Notes under the pieces: model-generated
What the model saw: the letters and a program-made list of their open reading frames with translations, nothing else
What the model was told of the DNA's origin: nothing
Databases searched by the model: none
Part shown: positions 18,692 to 23,568 of the stretch, piece by piece
Position numbering within the stretch: position 1 is the first letter of the stretch
How the letters are laid out: each line of letters begins with the position of its first letter
From: a virus
Direction: 5' to 3' (one strand)
IMG/VR virus record: IMGVR_UViG_3300020140_000005
Location: 1-30,583 of that record
Length of the DNA stretch: 30,583 bases
Made by a program: the position numbers and the translations under genes

Positions 18692-18905
18692 CATCAGGAT
18701 AATTTTGCAATAAAGTTTTAATGGTTACATTAGCAAAACAAATTTTGCATATCAAACGAGTGACTCGTTTGATTTCCACATCACCTTTAATTGTTCGCCA
18801 TTCAATTGGCATATAATGATGAGGGCCTCTATTTTTTCCGCATAGTTCAATCGCTTCACGCTTACGTTGGATTTCGATATTGTCTTGGGCTGGAGTTAAA
18901 CTCAA
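18663..18905 (-). CDS. Small putative zinc-binding protein
   Basis: An 80-residue protein with a Cys at position 22, a His-His pair at 29-30 and a C-K-I-C knuckle at about 53-56, suggesting a small zinc-binding site. The C-terminus is T-L-L-Q-N-Y-P-D-V-S-V-P-E-T-G-G-N. It starts with a 4-base ATGA overlap with the upstream gene and ends inside the convergent muramidase gene. The zinc inference rests only on residue spacing. Confidence 0.6.
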   Translation of the reverse strand: MSLTPAQDNIEIQRKREAIELCGKNRGPHHYMPIEWRTIKGDVEIKRVTRLICKICFANVTIKTLLQNYPDVSVPETGGN

Positions 18906-19120
18906 ATTGGATTACCACCATTATGTTCATCTTGCATAACAATTGCTTTGGTAGCCCACATAGATGCTTGTTCTAAATTTGTTAGAGCTAATGACATTTC
19001 TCGACTTTTTACTTTTAATAAAATTGATTCAACAATCTCGAAAGATTCTTTTATTTTGACGATTAATGCTGAATTTTCTGGGTGCAATTGTTTATAAACT
19101 TTTTTGAAAGTATCTGACAT
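18902..19120 (-). CDS. Acb2/Tad1-like small protein (candidate cyclic-nucleotide sponge)
   Basis: A 72-residue protein. Residues 39-60 contain S-R-E-M-S-L-A-L-T-N-L-E-Q-A-S-M-W-A-T-K-A-I, which fits the helical hairpin signature remembered for the Acb2/Tad1 domain: R-x-x-(S)-L-A-x-T-x-L-E-x-A-x-M-W-A-x-x-A-I. Members are 60-100 residues and phage-encoded, and some bind cyclic oligonucleotides or gcADPR signals and so blunt CBASS or Thoeris immunity. Others in the family are untested, so the function is inference. It is the first gene of a two-gene minus unit, starting 20 bases downstream of a terminator hairpin and presumably having its own promoter or readthrough. Confidence 0.68.
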   Translation of the reverse strand: MSDTFKKVYKQLHPENSALIVKIKESFEIVESILLKVKSREMSLALTNLEQASMWATKAIVMQDEHNGGNPI

Positions 19121-19133
19121 TTTGTTTCCATTA

Positions 19134-19160
19134 AAAAAATGGCCTCATAAATAGAGGCCA
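19134..19160 (-). terminator. Rho-independent terminator, minus strand
   Basis: TGGCCTC (19140-19146) pairs perfectly with GAGGCCA (19154-19160) across a 7-base AT loop. On the minus strand the hairpin is followed at once by a run of T (the A-run at 19133-19139). It would stop transcription entering from the right, before the 19120 gene, so something in 19161-19720 is presumably transcribed leftward. Tightly spaced termination and initiation around 19120-19160 is also possible. Confidence 0.7.
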
Positions 19161-19646
19161 ATAGTAGTAATAACTAATCAAGGACATAGCCATTCTAAGG
19201 TATTTGGCGGTGCAGTACAAGCGCCTCTACGACATCCCGCAGCCTCCTTCAACTTACTCTTACTCAGGGTAGCACTTATCAGGAATTACCGCATAACTCA
19301 AATACCAATTACCTACCAATTAATACCAAATTGGTATTTACAGGAACGCGAATAAGACGAGGAAGGGGCGCTATCTACGCCTTGCAGACAAGCGGCTTTG
19401 CAAAAAGCGTATGGCGCGCTCTATGACAACGACTGGTGGGTCTGTTGGCAGAGTTGCAGGGTACCGGAATCAATAACGACCCCCCGCCCCGGTTTGTCAC
19501 CCCCCTCAGTTTCGGCGAAATTCCCGTGAAAATCAGGGTTTTTAAAAGAAGTTTGGCAACGGGAGTGACGATTTGCCTGCTTTACTAGACTTAAAGCTTA
19601 GAACTGAGGTGTTGGTTTGAGGGGTAAAAATATTTATTGATTGTTG
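19161..19646. other. GC-rich gene-free region, possible ncRNA or regulatory island
   Basis: No convincing gene is present. By hand count, 19381-19440 is 55% G+C and 19441-19500 is 58%, against about 28% in the next gene (19741-19800). Short hairpins are visible: GGCG/CGCC with a 7-base loop at 19367-19381, TTGCA/TGCAA around 19382-19402, and GGCAA/TTGCC around 19555-19577. A C-rich tract lies at 19480-19506. A leftward transcript ending at the 19140 terminator would cover the region. The composition suggests either structured RNA or recently acquired DNA. I could not recognise a known RNA family. Confidence 0.45.
19301..19338. promoter_or_regulatory. Helically phased TACCAAWT repeats plus palindrome (operator-like)
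   Basis: TACCAATT occurs at 19303 and 19314, and TACCAAAT at 19324, spaced 11 and 10 bp, which is one helical turn. The last copy is half of a 17-bp palindrome AATACCAAATTGGTATT at 19322-19338. Phased half-sites followed by a full dyad are typical of cooperative repressor or initiator binding. The binding protein is unknown. Confidence 0.55.
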
Positions 19647-19675
19647 TTGACAAATGCTTGGTTGGCGTGTATTGT
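19647..19675 (+). promoter_or_regulatory. Sigma70-type promoter for the small-gene operon
   Basis: A perfect TTGACA (-35, 19647-19652), a 17-base spacer and TATTGT (-10, 19670-19675; 4 of 6 consensus bases) sit about 50 bases upstream of the 19727 start. It points to host RNA polymerase and early expression of 19727-20968 and probably of the structured RNA beyond. Confidence 0.8.
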
Positions 19676-19726
19676 GATGTTGTGTTTACGTGTAATATTA
19701 ATAACTAAAGAAGAGAGGACAAGAAA

Positions 19727-19951
19727 ATGGGCTTACAAGCAATTTTAACAAAACAAGCATTTGAAATGCTGCCAAGAGTTTTAATAGAAATAGAATCAGC
19801 AAATGATTTTGAAAGCAATCAAATGACTTGTTATGCGGAAAGAAAACTTAACAATAGCAGAGTTGCGTTAGTTGATATGACAGAACAACAGATTAATGAA
19901 TTCGAAAATGATCTTATTGAAACATTTAAATTTAATAACTGGATATTATAA
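19727..19951 (+). CDS. Small hypothetical early protein
   Basis: A 74-residue acidic protein, first gene after the promoter, with a strong GAGAGGAC ribosome site about 9 bases upstream. It is predicted helix-strand-helix with no recognised motif; a single Cys lies mid-protein and the C-terminus is F-K-F-N-N-W-I-L. The last 38 bases lie in the 113-bp inverted repeat and recur as the truncated end of a second copy at the right window edge, so the gene appears to be duplicated. Function unknown. Confidence 0.7.
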   Translation: MGLQAILTKQAFEMLPRVLIEIESANDFESNQMTCYAERKLNNSRVALVDMTEQQINEFENDLIETFKFNNWIL

Positions 19952-20026
19952 ATAAGAGAGGACGATATGAAACGAGTACTGTTGAGTCTTTTGCTGGCCG
20001 CTTCGCTGCCCCTGCCCGCAATAGCA
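19914..20026 (+). repeat. 113-bp perfect inverted repeat, left copy
   Basis: Identical, in inverted orientation, to 30471-30583. It spans the 3' end of one small gene, the intergenic ribosome site (AGAGAGGACGAT) and the complete signal-peptide coding segment of the next gene. It stops exactly where the mature peptides begin to differ. The signal-peptide part is clearly GC-richer than its surroundings. Confidence 0.95.
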
Positions 20027-20173
20027 TATGAAAATAAAGAATATGATGAATTTATGGAACAACAAAAACAACAACAAATGGAAGAAAGAATAAAGAAAAT
20101 AGAAAATGAACAAGATCAACAGAAATGGAAAGAAAGTGAAAGGATATATTTAGAAGCGATTGAATATCATTAA
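19967..20173 (+). CDS. Small exported protein with Gln/Glu/Lys-rich mature helix
   Basis: A 68-residue precursor. The leader MKRVLLSLLLAASLPLPAIA is a textbook signal peptide, with cleavage expected after A-I-A, giving a mature peptide beginning Y-E-N-K. The mature part (about 48 residues) is extremely charged and Gln-rich (Q-K-Q-Q-Q-M-E-E-R-I-K-K) and probably one long helix. The leader DNA is identical to that of the gene at 30324-30530, whose mature part is unrelated. The leader is GC-rich while the mature part is AT-rich. It would act in the periplasm or outside; function unknown. Confidence 0.75.
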   Translation: MKRVLLSLLLAASLPLPAIAYENKEYDEFMEQQKQQQMEERIKKIENEQDQQKWKESERIYLEAIEYH

Positions 20174-20210
20174 TGTTAAAATTTATTAAACAAACAAAAA
20201 GGAAATAAAA

Positions 20211-20321
20211 ATGAGTAAAGGATGTGAATATACAATGTGTGGGTTATTAGTGGTCATCTCAGTTTCTTTGTTTATCATTAGCTTACAAATGATCGAGATG
20301 ACTGCATTATTAATGCGATAA
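20211..20321 (+). CDS. Tiny single-pass membrane protein
   Basis: A 36-residue frame with AAGGAAATAAAA just before the ATG. Residues about 10-27 (C-G-L-L-V-V-I-S-V-S-L-F-I-I-S-L-Q-M) form one transmembrane helix flanked by short polar ends. It lies in the promoter-proximal operon next to an exported protein. A holin-like or superinfection-type membrane role is possible but not supported by any motif. Confidence 0.6.
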   Translation: MSKGCEYTMCGLLVVISVSLFIISLQMIEMTALLMR

Positions 20322-20336
20322 AAAGGAAAATTGTTT

Positions 20337-20564
20337 ATGGAAAATCAAGCTGAGGGAAAAAGTATTTCTCTTGTTTCTGTTCCTCCCATTTTATCTATTA
20401 TTAACGCGGTGATTAAAACTATGAATAATCCAAATGCTGAAAATATTATTAATGATTTAGATTTAGCTCTGACTTTAATAAAGAAATTTAAAGATGAACT
20501 TTCTAGCGCTCATCCGAATGTAATTGATATTTTAAAAGTGCTTTTTCATGGGACGAATAATTAA
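20337..20564 (+). CDS. Small hypothetical protein
   Basis: About 75 residues from ATG 20337; a TTG at 20331 gives two more residues and sits closer to the AAAGGAAAA ribosome site, so the start is uncertain. The protein is mainly helical, with V-S-V-P-P-I-L-S-I-I-N-A-V-I near the N-terminus and an Asp/Leu/Lys-rich middle, moderately hydrophobic but without a clear transmembrane segment. No family recognised. Confidence 0.6.
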   Translation: MENQAEGKSISLVSVPPILSIINAVIKTMNNPNAENIINDLDLALTLIKKFKDELSSAHPNVIDILKVLFHGTNN

Positions 20565-20608
20565 ACAAAATTATTCGCACGGAAGATAACATAATTAAGG
20601 ATTTAAGA

Positions 20609-20731
20609 ATGAAAAATATATTTTATTTCTATCGATTTTTTAGAGCTTACAAACATGGACGTTTAAAAAGCTTATATAAAGCATTAAAATTACATTTAGG
20701 ACAGCGTGTTTTATTGATGAGAGGATGGTAA
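20609..20731 (+). CDS. Tiny basic hypothetical protein
   Basis: A 40-residue frame rich in Lys, Arg and aromatics (F-Y-F-Y-R-F-F-R-A-Y-K-H-G-R). TTAAGGATTTAAG precedes the ATG, giving AAGG at usable spacing. It ends at 20731, one base before the next ATG, consistent with a coupled operon. The charge suggests nucleic-acid or membrane binding, but nothing specific can be claimed. Confidence 0.55.
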   Translation: MKNIFYFYRFFRAYKHGRLKSLYKALKLHLGQRVLLMRGW

Positions 20732-20968
20732 ATGAGAACTAGATTATCTTGGGAATGGGAACAGTTAGATCCTAATACGAGAAGAGCGAAAGTATTTGGT
20801 GGATGGATACTTCATGCTTATACATGTGCTCCTAATACTAGTGATTCTAATCGAGTTAAATGCATTAGTGAAACAATGACTTTCGTGCCTGACAACAATC
20901 ATCAATGGCATATTTTACAGCCTTTAAAAGAAGAAGAAAAAAAACCATCGATCGCGCAGGATTTTTGA
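20732..20968 (+). CDS. Small hypothetical protein
   Basis: A 78-residue protein beginning directly after the previous stop, with GAGAGGATGG as ribosome site inside the upstream gene. It is beta-rich and has six Trp or Tyr residues (W-E-W-E-Q-L, F-G-G-W-I-L-H-A-Y) and two Cys. The resemblance is to small phage proteins of unknown function. It is the last protein gene before the structured-RNA locus. Confidence 0.6.
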   Translation: MRTRLSWEWEQLDPNTRRAKVFGGWILHAYTCAPNTSDSNRVKCISETMTFVPDNNHQWHILQPLKEEEKKPSIAQDF

Positions 20969-20996
20969 ATGATAACCGAGTTTATGGCCAACGATA

Positions 20997-21107
20997 TTTG
21001 CATTTCACGAGTGGACAAAGTGTGAGCCAATGGACAAACTAATTCGATTCTACAGTCGATTAGCCATTATAGAGCGAGATATCATAGGTTCGAATCCTAT
21101 ATGCAAA
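20997..21107 (+). ncRNA. Domain A: tRNA-like cloverleaf with canonical T-arm
   Basis: TTTGCAT (20997-21003) pairs with ATGCAAA (21101-21107) as a 7-bp acceptor. A canonical T-arm, ATAGG-TTCGAAT-CCTAT (21084-21100), abuts the 3' acceptor strand exactly as in tRNA. A weak D-like arm CAC/GTG encloses AGTGGACAAA. The middle arm is over-long: AATGG/CCATT, then CTAA/TTAG and TCGA/TCGA, with 5-base and 1-base bulges and an 8-base loop (21048-21055, TTCTACAG). At 111 bases it exceeds any ordinary tRNA, and no CCA is encoded. It is therefore a tRNA mimic, a degenerate tRNA or a domain of a larger RNA. Confidence 0.6.
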
Positions 21108-21128
21108 GAAAATAGGCCGCCAGTTTAT

Positions 21129-21245
21129 GACAGACTCGGCATTGACAGTGAAATGCTGAATTATCTCAAGGTGAATGCGTAGAGCATCCTAGGCTATGGC
21201 TAGTGCGAAAATTTCACCAAACCGGTGCAATTCCGGTAGTCTGTC
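21129..21245 (+). ncRNA. Domain B: second cloverleaf-like fold
   Basis: GACAGACT (21129-21136) pairs with AGTCTGTC (21238-21245), 8 of 8. Next to the 3' strand lies a T-arm-like hairpin ACCGG-TGCAATT-CCGGT (21221-21237) with a 7-base loop. GCATT/AATGC (21139-21156) occupies the D-arm place. GGTGAA/TTCACC (21170-21218) closes a central arm ending in GCA-CTAG/CTAG-TGC with a 7-base loop GCTATGG. The topology repeats that of domain A although the sequences differ. Confidence 0.6.
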
Positions 21246-21253
21246 AAAGTTTA

Positions 21254-21369
21254 TGGCCTATAATATCGACAAATCATTCAGAACTCAGCGGATGAGATGT
21301 AAAGCGGGATGTAGGAAATGCTGAGCTAATGCCTACATGTGGTGAAGAAGTCTAGGATAAAATAGGCCA
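21254..21369 (+). ncRNA. Domain C: closed domain containing an H-type pseudoknot
   Basis: TGGCCTAT (21254-21261) and ATAGGCCA (21362-21369) close the domain with 8 perfect pairs. Inside, CTCAGC (21284-21289) pairs with GCTGAG (21320-21325), and ATGTAGG (21309-21315) pairs with CCTACAT (21332-21338). The strands interleave, giving a classical H-type pseudoknot with connecting loops of 19, 4 and 6 bases, which is sterically feasible. Confidence 0.6.
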
Positions 21370-21378
21370 CCAGTTTAT

Positions 21379-21442
21379 GCGACAGCTTGAAGAAAAGATA
21401 AACTGCGGGAACTTTCTTCGTATAGCTGTCGCTCCATTTTTT
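21379..21442 (+). terminator. Domain D: long hairpin terminator of the plus-strand transcript
   Basis: GCGACAGCT (21379-21387) pairs 9/9 with AGCTGTCGC (21424-21432). An inner stem GAAGAAA/TTTCTTC (21389-21395 with 21413-21419) extends it above a small internal loop. Four bases later comes T6 (21437-21442). This ends the rightward transcript, and the T-run abuts the stop codon of the convergent gene. Confidence 0.7.
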
Positions 21443-21738
21443 CAACGAGAATATGTACCATCAGGATTCGGTGTTCCCATACTCATCGATTTTTTATCCA
21501 TCCGGTTCATTTGCATTTCATTCTCACGGCCATTATTAGCAGGTTGAGAAGAAGTCGCATTATGATTATAACCGGACATATCGTGATTAGTTACAACACG
21601 ATCTATCGCAATTTTAGCATCATATCTGCGTGGATCTTCACCGCCACCTCGACGAATTGAATCAGCTGAGTCATGCATTGTTGAGGTGTCGGAACGTAAT
21701 TCTTTCATGGGACGGTTTTCATTTACTTTGTTATCCAT
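21442..21738 (-). CDS. Hydrophilic hypothetical protein, probably disordered
   Basis: A 98-residue protein dominated by Asp, Arg, Asn, Ser and Met, with an R-R-G-G-G-E-D-P-R-R-Y-D-A-K segment mid-protein and a Met/Gly/Asn tail. No hydrophobic core is evident, so it is probably disordered or a partner-binding protein. It is the last gene of the minus-strand early operon and ends against the plus-strand terminator. Confidence 0.55.
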   Translation of the reverse strand: MDNKVNENRPMKELRSDTSTMHDSADSIRRGGGEDPRRYDAKIAIDRVVTNHDMSGYNHNATSSQPANNGRENEMQMNRMDKKSMSMGTPNPDGTYSR

Positions 21739-21745
21739 ATGCCAC

Positions 21746-21874
21746 CTATTCGTTGTTGATTTGATTACAAGAATCCGATTCAGACTTTTTCAATCCATCT
21801 GCACAAACACCAAATGTTTTTGCTTCAGATTCACGTTTTGCTTCTTCCATTTGCCTTTTTTGCTCTGGGCTCAT
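21746..21874 (-). CDS. Tiny hypothetical protein
   Basis: A 42-residue frame whose ATG shares a base with the stop of the preceding gene (TGATG at 21872-21876). N-terminal M-S-P-E-Q-K-R-Q-M-E-E-A-K-R is a charged helix; two Cys occur (V-C-A-D-G and D-S-C-N). The start M-S-P-E-Q-x-R-x-x resembles that of the 22238 protein (M-T-L-S-P-E-Q-M-R-K-K), hinting at a shared short motif. Function unknown. Confidence 0.55.
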   Translation of the reverse strand: MSPEQKRQMEEAKRESEAKTFGVCADGLKKSESDSCNQINNE

Positions 21875-22032
21875 CATTGTAATTCTGCTCCATGTGAATT
21901 TGGATCAATTCCTTGCATCCCACCGAACATATCTTTTGTATAACGATCATCTGCATCTCTGCCAGTATGTTCATAACCACGCATTCTTGCGTCTTTATCT
22001 TGGCGATATTTTTCTAGTTCTTTCATGTCCAT
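21874..22032 (-). CDS. Small hypothetical protein
   Basis: A 52-residue highly charged protein from ATG 22032 (ATG 22026 also possible), starting 2 bases after the upstream stop and overlapping the next start by one base. It contains Y-R-Q-D-K-D-A-R-M-R-G-Y-E-H-T-G-R-D-A-D-D-R-Y and a C-terminal Gly/Met-rich segment. No family recognised. Confidence 0.55.
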   Translation of the reverse strand: MDMKELEKYRQDKDARMRGYEHTGRDADDRYTKDMFGGMQGIDPNSHGAELQ

Positions 22033-22034
22033 TT

Positions 22035-22238
22035 TTAATCTCCACGACCTGCAATAGAAGCTTCTTCTTTTGCTGTGGCAGCATTTACTCTAGCTACTTC
22101 TGCGTGAATAGCTGTGCTATTGACCGGTTCTGTGTTCATTTTTTTCATGCTTCCATCTGCTTGAGCATAACGAGCATGGCGTAAAGCTTCTGCTTCAGCT
22201 AATGATTTCTTGCGCATTTGTTCCGGAGAAAGTGTCAT
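22035..22238 (-). CDS. Small Ala/Glu-rich helical protein
   Basis: A 67-residue protein starting at ATG 22238 with GGAG 7 bases upstream; it overlaps the end of the RusA gene by 44 bases. The first half is S-P-E-Q-M-R-K-K-S-L-A-E-A-E-A-L and the second an Ala/Val/Asn-rich helix. Probably a short coiled coil; function unknown. Confidence 0.55.
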   Translation of the reverse strand: MTLSPEQMRKKSLAEAEALRHARYAQADGSMKKMNTEPVNSTAIHAEVARVNAATAKEEASIAGRGD

Positions 22239-22647
22239 TTTCGGGCTCCAAAATTCTAATACTTACTATTGTTTTGCCATGTTCAATCATAGGCTTTTTT
22301 TGTACGATAAGTCTACGAATTTGTGAATCATCTTTAATGATCTTGGCTCTCGTTAAGCTATCTAATAAAACTTTCAAACGATTATCCACGTCATAACGCT
22401 TTTGATGAGGGGGGTGAAGGTCTATGGATACCTCAAGCTCGATCTGGTCGCTAATCGCAAATTTTGAGCCTTCTGTGGGCATTATTTTCTTAGATATCAT
22501 GTAGACTTCAAAATAAAACATCTTGGTTTCGTTATTGTTAATTCTTTGCTGATAAAGCTTGCCTGATTGAGTTTTTACAATTTTACCGATTTTTTTATAA
22601 TTGTTAACAGAAGGTGGCCACGGTAATTCAAAAGTTATTAAATTCAT
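22195..22647 (-). CDS. rusA: RusA-family Holliday junction resolvase
   Basis: A 150-residue protein. The opening F-E-L-P-W-P-P-S-V-N-N is the RusA family N-terminal signature. The catalytic block is visible: I-D-L-H-P-P (75-80), R-Y-D-V-D-N-R-L-K (84-92, D86 and D88), L-L-D-S-L (D96) and K-D-D-S-Q-I (D106, D107). RusA dimers cut four-way junctions and resolve recombination intermediates before packaging, fitting the RecE/RecT genes upstream in the same operon. ATG 22647 is chosen for its ATGA overlap with the upstream stop (22644); an in-frame ATG at 22659 would add four residues. Confidence 0.93.
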   Translation of the reverse strand: MNLITFELPWPPSVNNYKKIGKIVKTQSGKLYQQRINNNETKMFYFEVYMISKKIMPTEGSKFAISDQIELEVSIDLHPPHQKRYDVDNRLKVLLDSLTRAKIIKDDSQIRRLIVQKKPMIEHGKTIVSIRILEPENDTFSGTNAQEIIS

Positions 22648-22811
22648 CCTATTTTCCATCCAAGTTGGTCAATAGCCCGATAAAAATCCGCAATAGTTGG
22701 CCATTCTTCCTTGGTTTTTGAAAATCCATAATATTTTTTTAACTCAGATGGGTTTTCTTCAAGCCATTTTTTGGCAGCTAATAATTTTTTTAATGTAAGT
22801 GTTTCAATCAT
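22644..22811 (-). CDS. Small hypothetical protein
   Basis: A 55-residue protein from ATG 22811, which overlaps the upstream stop by ATGA and is therefore preferred over a longer frame. Charged helix at the start (L-K-K-L-L-A-A-K-K-W-L-E-E), then W-P-T-I-A-D-F-Y-R-A-I-D-Q-L-G-W, which resembles a short helical domain. Function unknown; sandwiched between replication and resolvase genes. Confidence 0.65.
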   Translation of the reverse strand: MIETLTLKKLLAAKKWLEENPSELKKYYGFSKTKEEWPTIADFYRAIDQLGWKIG

Positions 22812-23002
22812 TTTGTTGTTTTCCGAGTTAAAATTCCTTTTGGTTCTCTCCATGGCTTCGAAATATCGCGTTTAACTAAATTTGAAGGGGGTACATTCGA
22901 TTTTAATTGGTTAGGTGGGTCATCACTAGGGTCATCTGTATAAACCGTCCTAAGCGCTTTAAATCCATTTTCTTTGTCTGTTAAGTCAATCCACTTGGTC
23001 AT
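22808..23002 (-). CDS. Small hypothetical protein
   Basis: A 64-residue protein from ATG 23002, again with an ATGA overlap to the initiator-like gene. The composition is Pro/Asp/Lys-rich with little hydrophobic content (D-P-S-D-D-P-P-N, P-P-S-N-L-V-K-R-D), ending G-I-L-T-R-K-T-T-K. Possibly a flexible adaptor, but no family is recognised. Its position right after an O-like initiator would suit a helicase-loading partner; this is speculation, as no loader motif (Walker A) is present. Confidence 0.6.
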   Translation of the reverse strand: MTKWIDLTDKENGFKALRTVYTDDPSDDPPNQLKSNVPPSNLVKRDISKPWREPKGILTRKTTK

Positions 23003-23511
23003 TGCTTTATTCCCATCGTTTTTAATTTGCATAATTTTCTAATTTCAGCAACGGCTTGACTAGCTTTTTCTTTTCTTTTTTCTTGGGATTTTTGTGTAAA
23101 AGGCTTCTTTTCTTTTCTTTTAATTTTATTTAATTGTTCTTTAGGGTAGTCCTGGGCTACTAGTCTAGTAGTCCTAGTGTACCAGTCTAGTAGTCCTAGG
23201 CTACTACACTGGTAGTCCTGGGCTACTAGCAATTCGAAGTTGATTAAATAGCGATTTGATTTGTATCCATGCGAAGGAGGAAGCTTAATAAGCACATTTA
23301 CTGCGATTAATTTTTTTAAATTATCAGCAACAGCAGTGCGAGACATGCCAGATTCAATCATCAGAGTTGATAAAGAGGGATGGCAAAAATTATGAGTTCC
23401 GAGATGAGTAGCTAAAAGCAGTAGTAAATGTTTTTGAGCAGGGGTAAATCCAGTGATTTTTCTGATTATTTCTATCTTGTCGAATGGCTTTAATTTTGCT
23501 ACATTAGGCAT
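22999..23511 (-). CDS. Winged-helix replication initiator-like protein (lambda O-like)
   Basis: A 170-residue protein. Residues about 22-92 form a winged helix-turn-helix: F-T-P-A-Q-K-H-L-L-L-L-L-A, then P-S-L-S-T-L-M-I-E-S-G-M-S-R-T-A-V-A-D-N-L-K-K-L (recognition helix) and a Y-K-S-N-R-Y-L-I wing strand. This is the arrangement of phage replication O-type proteins. The C-terminal 50 residues are Lys/Arg/Gln-rich and probably flexible. Residues 95-125 contain a repeat (L-V-A-Q-D-Y twice, 22 residues apart) caused by four 22-bp DNA iterons. The protein is shorter than lambda O (about 299 aa). It could instead be a transcriptional regulator; the internal iterons favour replication initiation. 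Confidence 0.7.
   Translation of the reverse strand: MPNVAKLKPFDKIEIIRKITGFTPAQKHLLLLLATHLGTHNFCHPSLSTLMIESGMSRTAVADNLKKLIAVNVLIKLPPSHGYKSNRYLINFELLVAQDYQCSSLGLLDWYTRTTRLVAQDYPKEQLNKIKRKEKKPFTQKSQEKRKEKASQAVAEIRKLCKLKTMGIKQ
23108..23230 (-). repeat. Four 22-bp iterons plus AT-rich tract inside the initiator gene (candidate ori)
   Basis: Units start with GTAGTCCT at 23146, 23168, 23190 and 23212 (last one partial, to 23230), exactly 22 bp apart. Each is an imperfect dyad around GTAGTCC and GGCTACTA. Because 22 is not a multiple of 3 the protein repeats only every 66 bp, so selection seems to act on DNA. Directly downstream in the coding direction (23108-23145) lies an almost pure A/T tract, suited to unwinding. 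This layout matches the lambda origin inside gene O. Confidence 0.72.
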
Positions 23512-23520
23512 ATATTCCTA

Positions 23521-23568
23521 TCCTTGGGTGTATAATAATACCTTGCAGTTTTATCTTACGCCCAAGGA
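23521..23568. promoter_or_regulatory. Inverted repeat TCCTTGGG / CCCAAGGA flanking the initiator promoter
   Basis: TCCTTGGG (23521-23528) and CCCAAGGA (23561-23568) are perfect 8-bp arms 32 bases apart, bracketing AT-rich -10-like sequence 10-57 bases before the initiator start. Paired operators of this kind suggest looping or autoregulation by a dimeric protein. Confidence 0.5.

Larger units (their letters stand above)
20979..21442 (+). ncRNA. Structured RNA locus: duplicated two-part module, no known family
   Basis: No plausible gene covers this stretch. AGTTTATG recurs at 20979, 21122, 21248 and 21372 (spacing 143, 126 and 124). The 21-base blocks at 21109-21129 and 21359-21379, which include AAAATAGGCC and CCAGTTTATG, are identical at 20 positions. 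The locus reads as module 1 (domain A 20985-21119, domain B 21129-21245) and module 2 (domain C 21254-21369, domain D 21379-21442). A and C are bracketed by TGGCC and AATAGGCC; B and D start with a GACAG stem and end with CTGTC. Closing stems of 7-9 bp are perfect. It is probably cotranscribed from the 19647 promoter and ends at the 21442 terminator. Confidence 0.7.

Noticed and set aside
20997-21107. Ordinary tRNA gene (possible amber suppressor, CTA in the loop)
   Set aside because: The span is 111 bases, the middle arm is bulged with an 8-base loop that breaks the anticodon stem, and no CCA is encoded.
23146-23230. CRISPR-like array
   Set aside because: 22-bp units are directly tandem without unique spacers and lie inside a coding gene, so they are iterons.
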